Positions 43,625-54,982 are shown, counted from the first letter of the stretch. The stretch is 63,737 nucleotides of DNA from Tulasnella sp. 424 (GCA_019633425.1 WSUB01000210.1:1-63737), one strand, 5' to 3'. Made by a program: numbers and translations. Notes: generated by a model not told the origin, from the sequence alone.

Positions 43625-44990
43625 TAACTAACGTTACCCGCAGTCCACATAAACAGCCCTGACAGAATCTCCACGATCCTGCCTTTGTCGTTTTTGAAGA
43701 CGACGGTGTTGTCTTTGACCTCTTGACCATGGTCTTGGTGAGGACCTCGATGTTCTGCTCCCTGAACCTCGATTCGGGGTACTTGATCACTTCCCGGCCG
43801 TAGACGGGTAGGACGTTTGGTAATGCTTCGGCGAGGGTGAATTTTGAGCTTGTCAGCGAGTTCGGAGTACCATGAACGCAGTTCACCCTTGATCAAGTCG
43901 TACATTTCGGCTGGAATTCGACGCCTGTGGAACCGCCGCCAACGGCGACTCACGTACAAAGATATTAGTTAGACGTATCATGGCTTTCAAGTTTGTTACG
44001 GCGCGCCCGACTTACTCATGTGCATCAACGTCTTCCTCGCTTTGGTCGGGGAATGCGGGGGACTCGATGCAATCCATAACACGCGCGGAGCTCCCGTCGA
44101 GAGGCTCCTTGAAGAAGCATGGGCGCTAGATACAAAGAATAGCCACAGGCAAAGAGGATGATCTCAGAATCAGTCACCACGATTCGCAACGCTTAAAATC
44201 GTCTCGCAGTCCTCACCTCCCTAACACCAGGAAAGCCAAACCTCTAGGTCTTGGCGCCTAAGGCGGAGACCAAGATGCCGCACGGAATCATCAGGTTGTT
44301 GGCTTCTCCTTGATGTCTGACAGGTCCGCGGGTGTGGCTTGCTTGCTGTGAAGGTCGACTTTGGGAGCTTCAGCTTCATAGGTGGAGACTTGGCGCGCTT
44401 TGTGTGCAGCGACGTAGCGAGGCATTGGAACGGCCCTCGAAAGTTCCAACCACAAGCGATGGAAGGAAGTGGAAGGAGCAGCATGAAAAAGAAGTACTTC
44501 TGGGGTCTGAAGAGGACCGAAAATGCGTGCAGTGAGTCCCCTGCACGATTGAAGGCGAATTGGAGAATTGTAAATTGGACTGATCAAATGAAACGAATTG
44601 GGAGACCTACGAACTTGCAATCCGAGCCCTCCGTATCCGCCTTCTCCAGCTTGCTCGTACCAGCCCATCAGCTCGCGAGAATTGAAAAAAAAATTCTTGT
44701 CCTCCTCGAAAGGCGTTTGCTATGCCGGTGGGTGGATTTCATTTGGTCGCAAAGTAAGTGAGCGTGGTGTTCGTGCCTAGGACGGTGACCGAGGTGACCC
44801 GATCGAATGTGGTCAGCCTTCTATGGAACCGGGGTGTTTTTGTGGTGGCATCTTGAGTCTCGATGGCGTGAAAATACCTCTGGAGGAAGCGGCGAAAGGT
44901 TAACTTCGCGGCAACACCTTGGGAGGCAAGTGTGCTCCTCACAGTCATCGAAGACATCAGAGAATCCAACGATCATTTGATTTCTGTTGC
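43625..44990 (-). pseudogene. External alternative NADH dehydrogenase (NDE-type) pseudogene
   Basis: Fragments of a mitochondrial type-II NADH dehydrogenase in correct order on the minus strand. In order they are an N-terminal segment near 44970-44760; HPPA-stop and TPFEEDK near 44720; a broken LGSGWAG-type dinucleotide loop near 44670; a NYFLF-PLLPS-like stretch at about 44500; RYVAAHKARQVSTYEAEAPKVDL (in part) at 44440; GILVSALGAKT-stop at about 44260; and CFFKEPLDG, ARVMDCIESPAF and DQSEED at about 44120-44040. The order finishes with MYDLIKGELRSWYSELADKLKI and frames for LAEALPNVLPV and TKTMVK to about 43650. Multiple stops and frameshifts; the C-terminal third is missing. Confidence 0.82.
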
Positions 44991-45541
44991 ATGATCGACG
45001 TGCCCGGCATTAGGTGCATGTGTAGAGAGAGACGAGGTGATGGAGAGACATGATCGAGCAAAAATGGCTCAGGTTGCGCACGCCCAGCCTTCGGACTGAT
45101 GACGTAACGGTCCCAACACTAAACTCAGGGTCTCGAATCTCTCCATCACCTATTCCCGACTTCTTCACCTGTTTTCCCTTCTCTGGCGGTGACAAGTTGT
45201 CTCACGTCGGCCATCGACTGGATTCAACCCATGTTTCTCCCTTTCCAGTTGGTAGTTATAACTGGCTGTGAGGTGTGTGTATATCTGGTTTACTGCCCCT
45301 CTCCCCGGCGCACCAGTCAGCTCGCACCGCGATTGCCATCACCATCGCCACTACCGCGTCCGTCATTCCAAGCTGAGAGATGCAAGGCTATCAGATAGAT
45401 TGTTATTGGATTAACATTCCAGGCGTCGCGAGACAAGTATACGCTAAACATGCTGAAAAGTAGCTGAGCTGTCCAGCGGTACTGAGACGAAGTGGGCATC
45501 ACTGATTGATTCTACGCGTACAATCGATTGTTGCTCTGCAG
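44991..45541. other. Intergenic, no supported gene
   Basis: About 0.55 kb between the dead NADH dehydrogenase and the inverted-repeat element. No coding frame or repeat that I can assign. Confidence 0.4.
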
Positions 45542-45543
45542 TA

Positions 45544-46723
45544 GGGTCGACCCGGACTGCAAGTTAACGCGCGGCGGTACCCTTACTATGGCGAACTTTT
45601 CCGCGGAAAAAGAAATTTAGCGCACAACTTCCGGTTCAGCGCACAGCTTGGATAAAAAATGCGCAACTTGCCCCTATATTGCCGCGTGACCCCCAGATTG
45701 CGTTTGAGGGTCGTTTTGTGCGATTTGACGATGGGTAGCAAGTGCGAGGTTGGGGTTCGAAGTTGCGCGCAACCCCCAACCTGCGCACGCAACTGACCAC
45801 ATGTGTGCGCAACTTGAGATTCGCGCACCTGTTGCTATCTTAAGGTGATTTCGCTCTGGGTGACGTTTGCATGACTTGGGTAAAGGTCCGAGTCGGTGAG
45901 ATGCGCAGGTGCGCAAACCACAACGTGTGCGCGCAACTCGGAGGTCAGGAATGCCCAACTCGGTAACTCCTGAAGGAAGCATGAGATAATTCATTTACGC
46001 CGCTTTTTTATTAGAACACCGATCTATTCCGAGAGCACCAAGTGCTGTCTCCAGGATGATGACGCGGGGGACCTCACCCTGATCCCTGGGCTATGCTTAT
46101 GCCAGACGATGTGCCAAACAGATATGTGCCTTTTAAAAATTAGATACAACATTATGATACATAGATGACTGGTATGAGTATGTGAATAAGGGCTCAAGTA
46201 TCGCATGCCGTGCACTCCTAAAATCGTCGCCCCTGGTTTTCATTTGAAATGATGTGATATTCAGAGTGCTCCGTTACAAAATACCCTCTTCCGGGACTTG
46301 CCGAGCTGTGGCTTTGCGCATGCCGGATGGCGGACAAGTTGTGGGTTGCGCACCTGAGCATCTCACCAACGCGCACCTTCACCAAAGTTATGCAAACAAC
46401 ATTCAAAGCAAAATCAACTTGAGTTAGCAACAGGCGCGCAAGCCTCAAGTTGCGCATGCGCGGGTCGGGACTTGCGCACACTTGTGGTCAGTTGCGTGCG
46501 CAACTTCGGTCCCCCAACCTCGCACTTGCTACCCCTCGTCAAATCGCACAAAACGACCCTCAAACGCAATCTGGGGGTGACGCAGCAGTATAGCGGTAAT
46601 TTGCGCATTTTTCATCCAAGCTGTGCGCTGAATCGGAAGTTGTGCGCTAAATTATTTTTTTCCCGGAAAAGTTCGCCACAGTAAGGGTACCGCCGCGCGT
46701 TAACTTGCAGTCCGGGTCGACCC
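45544..46723. mobile_element. TA-flanked MITE-like element with ~390-bp inverted arms, 1180 bp
   Basis: Both ends read GGGTCGACCCGGACTGC, then aagttaacgcgcggcggtaccctta, on opposite strands, flanked by TA (45542-45543 and 46724-46725). The inverted homology extends to about 45930 and 46330, leaving about 400 bp of unique centre. The word gcgcaac and its complement occur many times in both arms. The outermost ten bases are themselves palindromic. A TA duplication suggests the Tc1/mariner group, although the long arms are atypical. No transposase is encoded. It lies 0.4 kb upstream of the kinase gene. Confidence 0.9.
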
Positions 46724-47014
46724 TATTCATCCGGAGAAGAGAGCCTAGAATATGAAGCTCAGTAGCACGTAGCGGGTTCGCAGGTTCGATCGACTAGGGG
46801 CCTTAAGGAAACCGAAAGGCTGCTTGGTGGAAGCGAATCGAAGGGTTCATGCCTGTCACCTTATCTGCAGCACTAGATCGCGGGCCACGTGGCGGCTTGC
46901 GCCCGAACATTCCAAGAGGGAATAAGGCCTCGAAAGCGCTCATGACTGTTGCACTTTCTTCGCGCTAAAGGGCACAGAGAGGGGCGGTACGCGCGCCGTT
47001 CACGATTCCCGTGT

Positions 47015-47024
47015 TATATATAAA
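47015..47024 (+). promoter_or_regulatory. TATA box of the kinase-TPR gene
   Basis: tatatataaa lies 101 bp before the ATG at 47125. It follows a GC-rich stretch and precedes a CT-rich leader. It supports 47125 as the start of the gene including the first N-lobe cassette. Confidence 0.65.
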
Positions 47025-47124
47025 GCCCCTCAGATTCGCGACTCCGGCTTCACCCCCCTCGGCGAAGCTCCTACCTGACCATCGACCCATCTCATCTTCG
47101 ATCCTTTTCACCTTAAACCATTCG

Positions 47125-50100
47125 ATGCAACTAGACCAAAACGACGACGCCAACCGTCGTGGTTCGCAAGGGTCCGATCTTGGCGGTTCTGGCAGTACGT
47201 CCCAGCCAAGCAGCAGATTAGTAAGCCGCCCCCCCCCGAATCCCGAAGAGTCATGATAGCCGCTCACCGAATCCTATTTCTACGTAGAGGGACAAGCTCC
47301 AGAAACTTGCAAAATGGCGAATCGATTCGTCCTCGATCGAGCTCCCGGAAGACGGTCCGGAGTTTTGTGGAGGATTTGCGACGGTTTCACGGGCGTTTTT
47401 GACTTCTACTTCCGCCTCAAAAAGTACCGCGGACGATTCAGCTCAAGCCGGAAGCGAGAACGAGCCTGATAATGGACCGCCCAAGCGGAAGGTCTGTTCC
47501 GATGAGACTCACATTGTTTCCTACAACAAGTCATTGAACGAGCTGCCTTCCACTGTTAGGCCAGAGCAGTAAAGAAGCTGAAGATCGAGAATGGAGATGA
47601 CAAAGGGCGGGTATTTTTGGTGAGGATAAGCTATCCCATCGCGTCGAGCTCTCGCACAGCGCTAAGTCGTCTCAGTTGGCACTCAGGAAAGCGGGATTAT
47701 TGGACAGGCTTCCTCACGAAACCGCCATCGAGCTGGCGGTATTGGTTGAAGATATACGCAAGGGCAAATTAGTACGTCCCCCCCGAATCACGAAGAGTCA
47801 TCATGAGCGCTCACCGAAGCCGGTTTCTACGTAGAGGGATAAAATGCCGGAATTTGTGGAATGGCAAAATGATCCGGCGTCCATCGTGTTCGGGGGCGAC
47901 GTCCTAATGTTGCGTGGAGGAGATGCAACAGTCTCACGATCGGTCTTGGTTTCGACCTCCGGTACTGAGAAACGAGCGGACAATTTAGCACGTACCGGAG
48001 GGAAGGACAAGTCTGACGATGGAAGCCCTCGGCGAGAGGTAAGTCACAAATGATACTCACTTGTTTCCTACAATGAGTCGTTGAACCGTTGTTGACTCCC
48101 AAATCTTAGACTGTGGCAGTAAAGAAGCTAAAGATGGAGGATAAAAAAGACAAGGAGAAGATATTGGGGGTGAGCATGCATTCAGTCTTTGCATTCACAC
48201 AGTACTGAGTCCGTTTAGTTGGCGCTCAGGGAAGCGGGGTTCTTAACGGAACTTTCTCACGAAAACATCGTCAAACTCAAAGGATTTGTTGAGGATATGT
48301 CCGAGGATAGGGTCTGGCTGGTCTTTCCCTGGGCAGACAACGGGAATTTAAAAGACTTCGTTGCGTCGCATGAATGGAAGATCCCTGAACGAATCTCGCT
48401 GGTAGGATCAGAACACTGCATTTTAAGTCGTCTTCTGAGAAACCGTACCGCAGATGAACGACGTCACGAAAGGAGTGGAATACCTTCATACTCGGGATCT
48501 GCCGATATACCATGGCGACCTTAAATCGGTGGGTCTGGATATTGTCGTGACAGTACACTTGGCAAACGTAGCCCTACATACAGATCAACATATTAGTCAA
48601 CCAGCAGTATCGAGCAGTTATCACGGACTTCGGATCCGCGCGTCGTCTCGCCAAAAAGGATTCAGGCACCCAAGCCAAAACACCTGAGAGGGAACCGCAG
48701 CCAGCCCTGGTGCTCGAGGCGACCTTTTCAGAAGCAAGCAATACGATAACACTGAGGAGCAACACGTATACCCTGCGCTGGGCTGCTCCAGAGCTGCTCA
48801 TAGACGAGGGACCAGGCCCGTGGAGCGATATCTGGTCATTGGGCTGGATTTTTTTTGAGGTATCACTGTATATAAACATGTTCCTCGGTCGAGGCTCATC
48901 ATCATCGGCTAAATAGGTCATCACCGATCACATTCCGTTTCAAGATGTCCCACAGAACTACGTTGTGATCGCCCGCATCGTTCAGGGAAAACTCCCATCC
49001 ATCGCTGATCACGTCCGCGTGGCGTTGATCCGGGCACTTTACTCGCTTATGGTGAAGTGCTGGAGCATCGATCCCAGCAAGCGGCCGAAGGCTGAGGATT
49101 GTCGAAAGTCGATGGAGTGGATGGTGGGTAATGCTGGCTTTGGGTGACTTGAACGCGATTGACATGTTATCATTTAGCCGATGACTATTCCTTCCCGAGC
49201 TCTGTCTCCTGACCTCCTTTTGCAATTGGGACTAATGTATGCAATGCAGGATGACTTGGAGAATGGCTTAAAGTATTTAGTCGACGCCCACGTTAACCAA
49301 GCACGGCAAATGGTTGATGCACCCCCTGATCACGCGCCAGATCCTTCCGCATCCACCCCTCAGTATTTCCACCCTACCTCCAACCTGGGAACGATCATGG
49401 AGTGCTCCCTTCGAACCCTTACCGACCTCATGAATAGATCCCTGAAAGTCTCCTCCGTCTTGGGTCCCTCCGACGACCATCGCCTTGACGGTGACGACCT
49501 CAAGAGATTGTCGGAGTTCACCAAAGATAACCCCGCCCAAGACATGACGAGTGCCGACGTTCTCTTAGCTCTTGCTAGCGCGTACCTCGCTCTAAACGAG
49601 CACAGCAAAGCCGCTGCAGTCTACTCCAAGGCAACCCAAATCTTTGCTGAAAGCAACAACGGAAAAGGTAGAGCCGACGCTCTATTTGGTCTGGCTGAGG
49701 CGTATCGCCTTCAAACCGAGTACGGCGAGGCGGTTAAATCATACAGCAAAGCCATCCAGCTCTACGACGAGATGGGCAACAGAAAAGGGAGAGCCGACGT
49801 TCTGTGGGGTCTCGCTGAGATAGATCGCCTTCAAAAACAGTACACCCAGGCCTCGGTGGGTTTCTCTGAAGCGTTGCAAATCTTCACCGACATCGGCGAG
49901 AGACAAGGCAGAGCCATCACTCTGTTGTGCCTTGCCGAGATTCGCCGCCACCAGGATCAGCTCAACGATGCAATACCCTTTTATGGGCAAGCTGCTGAAA
50001 TTTTCAAAAGAGTCGGATCCCCTGAGGTTGCAGCACGGGTTCTAAATCTGGCCGCCTCTTCCCGCCAAAAACTCGGACCAGCTGGGCCCACCAGCATGGA

Positions 50101-50143
50101 AGAGCTCCGCAGGAGACGTCTTGCTCGTTTCGGTGGTCAATAA
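47125..50143 (+). CDS. Protein kinase-TPR fusion with tandemly duplicated N-lobe exons
   Basis: Eleven exons: 47125-47220, 47288-47491, 47560-47619, 47676-47771, 47835-48038, 48110-48169, 48219-48401, 48454-48528, 48584-48859, 48917-49123 and 49178-50143. All introns are phase 0; the product is 808 residues. Exons 2-4 and 5-7 are a repeated cassette: glycine loop (GGFATV at ~60; GGDATV at ~180), AVKK lysine (Lys105; Lys225), and helix C (LALRKAG; LALREAG). Only the second keeps the helix-C Glu (245) and joins the C-lobe: HGDLKS (321-326), Asn328, DFG (341-343) and WAAPELL. HGD in place of HRD is seen in related mushroom kinases. Residues ~612-785 form about four TPRs of ~40 residues (SKAAAVYSKATQIF, GEAVKSYSKAIQLY). 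Probably a signalling kinase with protein-binding repeats. It converges with F-box copy 2. Confidence 0.87.
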
Positions 50144-50438
50144 GGACACGTATCCTGTATATAGTATTAGAGCTGTAACTCTACTTAGCTTTAGTACAAA
50201 TTCTAGTGGAGGCCATTACCACGGAATATTTCTCCTCCAAGTTCAATCTCTCTTAGAGTCTGCTTCTCCCTCGCTCTCTATACTTAATATACTGCGGGTG
50301 ATTTGAATTACCATGGGCCGACGCTGATGTTAAGCCATTCACCGAATGAATATCGAAATTTCAGCAAGAATTTTCTAACCATCTTATTCTTCCTAGCTAT
50401 ACTCCCTATCGAAGCTGAGCTCAAGGAGCACGGACGCA

Positions 50439-52016
50439 TTAGGCAATCTCTACGACCTGCACCTCTTCTCTCAATAGTCTAAGAAGCTCACCTGAGGCGG
50501 CGTCTGTGATCTCCCTCCCTTTTATCACCACCGTTTCAATCGGCATCAACCACGAACTTCCCGCATCTTCATCTACCCCAGCTCCGACAACCCCACTGGC
50601 CTCGTGTTTCTCTTCATTCGAAGCGCCTTCGTTCCCTCCCTCTCCACCATCCTCGCTCTTGCTTTCGCTGCCCTCATCTTCATCCTCCTCGTCCGTCTCA
50701 TCTTCTTCGGTTTCTTCATCGTCATAGTCGGCTTCATCATACTCGTCACCACCCTCTTCTTCGCTTTCCCCCTCGAAATCAACAGGACCTGTCCCATTCC
50801 TGGAGCGGACGAAATCAAGGAGTCGTTTGAGAGCGCGGGGTGAAGGATTTCCTCGTAGGATCAACTTGTTCAGGTGCCCCCACTCCACATCGAACACGTC
50901 GTTCTCCTCTTTGCAGATACGGAGAACCTCGATTTCGGCCACATCCAGATCGAGAGAAGTGATGTATGGGAATACGTTTTTGAGAAAACGGAAGAAATTC
51001 CGATTATGCCCCGAACTGTACCCTCCTGCTTCTGGGTCAATGACCAAAGCGCGGACGTTTTCGACGGTCCAGTTTCCTTCGACGTATTTTTCGTCCAACC
51101 GATCCATGACCTCTTCCCAGTCAGCCGGGACCATCGTCTCGTAACAGACCGACGGCGTCGTGACGTTTACGGTTTCCAAATTCGGCGCGTGAAGGGCGAG
51201 CAAGAACCTAGTTGCAAAGTTGGCAGAGATCCTACCTCTCATCCCGAGGTGGCGTAGTAAAGGGGATAGTAGAACGGATCCCGCCGAGTCGTCTTCGACG
51301 TCAAAAGTACATTCGCCGCCCACAAAAGTGAGGTTTTCGAGCGAGGTTGACTTTGTAACAAGCGCAGAGATAGACGAAGTAGACCATTGCCACCACGCAC
51401 CACTAGTACTCCCAAGAGTAAGAGATTTGAGATTGCTGAGGTTGGAGTTGATGGGGACGAGACCGGTCAAGGTGAGTGTTCGGAGATTCGTCCCTCCACC
51501 TGGGATCTTAATGGTCCGATCGGGTCCATCATCGAACATGCTGGGATAGTCAAGACTGACCTCCTCAAGCATGGGCATCTCCAAATTCTCCAGTACACCT
51601 CTGACGACGTTCAAGCCACCATACGTCGTCATATAAGTAATGAGCATCCGGATCCTCGGAGCGGCAGGCCGGAGGACGTCGCAGAAATGATCACGAAGAC
51701 CACCTCTTTGAGAAGTGTTGAACGTATAGAGCTGAATGTCGAGCGGAAGCGACTGTGAGCGCTCGATGCAGAGGCGCACGAGGTCGTAAGACTCCGACTC
51801 CGCGTCACTGATCCCGAAGGAGGCCCAGAGATCAGGAGTAGCGATGATGATTTGTCGTAGTCTGCTGTTGGTGCGGGTTAGGCGAAAGATGGAAGAAAAG
51901 TAAATTTCCGAGGAGCGGAGGTAGAACCGAGCAATCAGGATAAGGAGCTCTGTGGGCAACTTGCTTAGGTGGTCGACGGGCTTCGGATCATGTTTCGGAG
52001 CAGCCATGGTCTTCAA
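50439..52016 (-). CDS. F-box protein with acidic tail, copy 2
   Basis: Intronless, 525 residues, same architecture as copy 1: LSKLPTELLILIARFYLRSS and IIATPDLWASF, leucine-rich region, Asp/Glu-rich stretch, and REEVQVVEIA end. It starts MKTMAAPKHDPKPVD; the MDQKA start of copies 1 and 3 is not kept here because the upstream codon is changed, so the first in-frame Met is used. It has an extra EGASNEEKHEAS segment in the acidic tail, shared with copy 3. Upstream lies a duplicated MFS tail (52540-53158). Confidence 0.88.
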   Translation of the reverse strand: MKTMAAPKHDPKPVDHLSKLPTELLILIARFYLRSSEIYFSSIFRLTRTNSRLRQIIIATPDLWASFGISDAESESYDLVRLCIERSQSLPLDIQLYTFNTSQRGGLRDHFCDVLRPAAPRIRMLITYMTTYGGLNVVRGVLENLEMPMLEEVSLDYPSMFDDGPDRTIKIPGGGTNLRTLTLTGLVPINSNLSNLKSLTLGSTSGAWWQWSTSSISALVTKSTSLENLTFVGGECTFDVEDDSAGSVLLSPLLRHLGMRGRISANFATRFLLALHAPNLETVNVTTPSVCYETMVPADWEEVMDRLDEKYVEGNWTVENVRALVIDPEAGGYSSGHNRNFFRFLKNVFPYITSLDLDVAEIEVLRICKEENDVFDVEWGHLNKLILRGNPSPRALKRLLDFVRSRNGTGPVDFEGESEEEGGDEYDEADYDDEETEEDETDEEDEDEGSESKSEDGGEGGNEGASNEEKHEASGVVGAGVDEDAGSSWLMPIETVVIKGREITDAASGELLRLLREEVQVVEIA

Positions 52017-52539
52017 AGCCTTCTGAACCCCGGTATCGTCAGCAAAAGGTCAGTGAGAAAGTGCGGTGTACGAGCTCTTACAGGGCCAGACTTTTTGACG
52101 GATAGAGGCTGAGGGCGTTATGATGACAGACAAGGGGCGTGAGCGGACAAAATTTAACAGCTGGAGGAATAGTCCAGATTATTTCAGAAACCGAGCGGTT
52201 GACTCCAGAGAATGAAGAGGCTTTTACAATACTCACGGTCAGTGGCTCGGTAGATAGGGGCAAGTACGGCCGGTGGTGGTGGTCGAAAAGATGAGAACCA
52301 CTGACGTCCGGGACCTTTATATACTGTATCGTTTTGTCCAGAACGGCGATTCCCAGCTAGCGGCATTTGACGGCGACCCGTTGCGTCAAAAAGATCTAGA
52401 TAATAGCAACTAGATGGTTACGATAACTGGTCAGCTAACTTACGCTGAGAGTTGCCCTTACCTACTCGTCAGCAAAGCTCGTTCATGATAGCCAATAACC
52501 CGACTCAGTCGCTATACAGTCCATCACTCAAAGCACACT
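52017..52539. other. 5' flank of F-box copy 2
   Basis: About 0.5 kb homologous to the upstream DNA of copies 1 and 3 (gaggctgagggcgttatgat, aatactcacg..cagtggct, cccagc..gcgtc..). Presumably holds the promoter. No separate gene. Confidence 0.65.
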
Positions 52540-53158
52540 CGAAGCACATTGAGATTTTGCGTTTTTATATATAGATAGTATCCAAAAACTAAACGCAAAA
52601 AAGAAAAAGCAAACGCAAAACTGGCCCCAACACGAATGAGAAGAAAACACGGACAGAAGAAGGACAAACTTCCGTTTTCTTACACGTGACGCAGCGAGGG
52701 GGCAAAACCAAAACCAGAAAAGGGGGGAAAGCAGCCAACATAAGATGATAGGATTTTATTTATTTAATTTACATGATTCCATTCCTGATAGAACGGGGGA
52801 AGGGTGACGGAAGTATACGTAGCGGGCATTCAAGACGAAACGTAGTAGTTCGAGAGTGTACGTGTAGCCGTTGCACGTGAATGTAAGATGGAGGGGTAGG
52901 AAGATAGCCTAAAATCGAGGAAGATACGGAGGGGGAAGACGTTGGTGTGGGAGGGGGTCACGTTGAAGTAGCGAGAGGGGAGGAAGGAGGGCGGAAGCGT
53001 CAAGGAAAAACGGAACTCCATTCCACATCATAACGGAAAGCCTTGTTTTCTCAATCGGTGATATCCATGAACTGGATCGGGACCTTGACCTTCTGGACGG
53101 AACCATCCTCGCGAGTGTGCTCAATGTAAGGGAACTCTTCGTACTCTTTGCCGGAAGA
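52540..53158 (-). pseudogene. Duplicated 3' end of the neighbouring MFS gene
   Basis: A copy of the 3' untranslated DNA and last ~110 bases of coding exon 6 of the MFS gene at 55942-57955 (source about 55480-56085). Shared are ttttgcgt.tttatatatag, aacgtagtag.tcgagagtg and the coding words for HTREDGS, KVPIQF and AFRYAL (here diverged). The match stops abruptly at 53158 after ttgccggaag, where the F-box 3' flank begins. It marks the breakpoint of the tandem duplication that made F-box copies 2 and 3. Confidence 0.88.
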
Positions 53159-53401
53159 AGCTGAGGCCGTTACTACGAAATATTACTGTACCAAGTTCGA
53201 TTTCTCTAAGAATCCGCTTCTCTTTCTCTTTCTCTCTCTCTTTACTCAATATAATGCGCGTGATTTGAATAGCCATGGAACGAGGCTGATGTCAAACCAT
53301 TCACCGAACCGAATATCGAAATCTCAGCAAGGATCTTCTGACCATTTTGTTCTTCCTAGCCATACTCCCTATCGAAGCTGATCTCAGGAAGCACGGACGA
53401 T

Positions 53402-54982
53402 TTAGGCAACCTCTACGACCTGCACCTCTTCTCCCAATAGTCTAAGAAGCTTGCCTGAGGCAGCGTCTACGAGCTTCCTACCTTCTATTACCACCGTTTC
53501 AATCCGCATCAACGACCAACTTCCCACATCTTCATCGACCCCTGCCCCGACAACTCCACTGGCCTCGTGTTTACCTTCATCCGAAGCGCCTTCGTTCCCT
53601 CCCTCTCCGCCGTCTTCGCCCTTGCTATCGCTGTCCTCACCCTTCTCTTTCTCCGTCCCATCCTCTTCGGTTTTTTCATCGCTATAGTCGTCTTCATCAT
53701 ACTCGTCACTGTCCTCTTCTTCGCTTTCATCGTTGTAATTGGCAGGACCTGTTCCATTCCTGGAGCGGATGAAATTAAGGAGCCGTTCGAGAGCGCGGGG
53801 TGAAGGATTTCCACGTAAGATCAACTTGTTCAGGTGCTTCCACTCCACATCAAACACGGCTTTCTCCTGTTTGCAGATGCCGAGAACCCCAATTTCCGCC
53901 ACATCCAGATCAAGAGATGTAATGTATGGGAATGCGTTTTTGAGGAAATGGAAGAAATCCCCATTATGCCACGGGCTGCACCCTTCGTCCTCCGGGTCAA
54001 TGACCAAAGAGCGAACGTTTTCGAGGGTCAAGTTTCCTTCCACGTGATTTTCGTCCAACTGATTCATGACCTCTTCCCAGTCGACCGGATCATTCAACTC
54101 GTCACGGACCGACGGCGTCGTGACGTGAATCGTTTCCAAATTCGGGGCGTGAAGGGCGAGCAAGAACCTAGTTGCAAAGCTGGCAAGGATCATACCTTTC
54201 ATCCCAAGGTAGCGAAGAGAAGGGCATAGTAGAACGAATTCCGGAGACTCGTCTTCGACGTCAAAAGTAGATTTGCCGCCCATAAAAGTGAGGTTTTCGA
54301 GAGAGGTTGTCTTCGTAACAAGCGCATTGATGGAAGAAGCGGACCATTCCCAGGGCAAGCCACTTCCAAGAGTGAGAGATTTGAGGCTGCTGAGGTTAGC
54401 GTTGGTCGGGACTATACCGATCAAGGTGAGGGTTCGGAGGTTCGTCCCTCCGCTTGGGATCATGATGTTCGGATTGGGTTCATCAAGGAGAATGCCGTCG
54501 TAGTCAAGGTCGATCTCCTCGAGCATCGGCATATCCAATCCCTTGAACACCCCTCTGACGATGTGCAGTCCGCTATCTCTCCTGATATAACTGATGAGAA
54601 CGCGGATCCTCGGAGCGGCGGGCCGGAGGACGTCGCAGAAACGGCCACGAAGACCACGTCTTTGAAAAGAGGTGAAGGTATCGAGCTGAACTTTAAGGGG
54701 AAGCGACTGTGAGCGCTCGATGCAGAGGCGCACGAGGTCATGAGACGACTCTGCTTCGCTGATCGCGAAGGAGGTCCAGAGATCGGGAGTAGCGATGAAG
54801 ACCTGTCGTAGCCTGCTATTGACTCGAGTTATGCGAGATATGGAAGGAAAGTAAAATGCCGAGGAGCGGAGGTAGAGACGAGCAATGATGATAAGGAGCT
54901 CTGTGGGCAACTTGCTTAGACAATCGGCAGGCTTCGGAGAGTATTTCGGAGCAGGCAAGGTCTTCGGAGCCTTCTGATCCAT
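53402..54982 (-). CDS. F-box protein with acidic tail, copy 3
   Basis: Intronless, 526 residues; MDQKAPKTLPAPKYSPKPAD start as in copy 1. The F-box-like motif is LSKLPTELLIIIARLYLRSS with ATPDLWTSF. Leucine-rich repeats follow, then NYNDESEEEDSDEYDEDDYS and a mixed Glu/Lys/Asp tail, and VVIEGRKLVDAASGKLLRLL at the end. Its 5' flank runs directly into the 3' flank of the MFS gene at 55942, so this copy sits in the original arrangement. Confidence 0.88.
   Translation of the reverse strand: MDQKAPKTLPAPKYSPKPADCLSKLPTELLIIIARLYLRSSAFYFPSISRITRVNSRLRQVFIATPDLWTSFAISEAESSHDLVRLCIERSQSLPLKVQLDTFTSFQRRGLRGRFCDVLRPAAPRIRVLISYIRRDSGLHIVRGVFKGLDMPMLEEIDLDYDGILLDEPNPNIMIPSGGTNLRTLTLIGIVPTNANLSSLKSLTLGSGLPWEWSASSINALVTKTTSLENLTFMGGKSTFDVEDESPEFVLLCPSLRYLGMKGMILASFATRFLLALHAPNLETIHVTTPSVRDELNDPVDWEEVMNQLDENHVEGNLTLENVRSLVIDPEDEGCSPWHNGDFFHFLKNAFPYITSLDLDVAEIGVLGICKQEKAVFDVEWKHLNKLILRGNPSPRALERLLNFIRSRNGTGPANYNDESEEEDSDEYDEDDYSDEKTEEDGTEKEKGEDSDSKGEDGGEGGNEGASDEGKHEASGVVGAGVDEDVGSWSLMRIETVVIEGRKLVDAASGKLLRLLGEEVQVVEVA

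Noticed and set aside
47125..47771. First kinase cassette as a separate truncated gene
   Set aside because: The TATA box and leader lie before this cassette. Exon 4 has a good donor and phase 0 into exon 5, and no stop separates the two, so one gene is the simpler reading.
50506..50843. Plus-strand frames rich in Ser/Phe/Leu opposite the F-box tails (also at 53451-53803)
   Set aside because: They are antisense shadows of the Asp/Glu-rich coding repeats.
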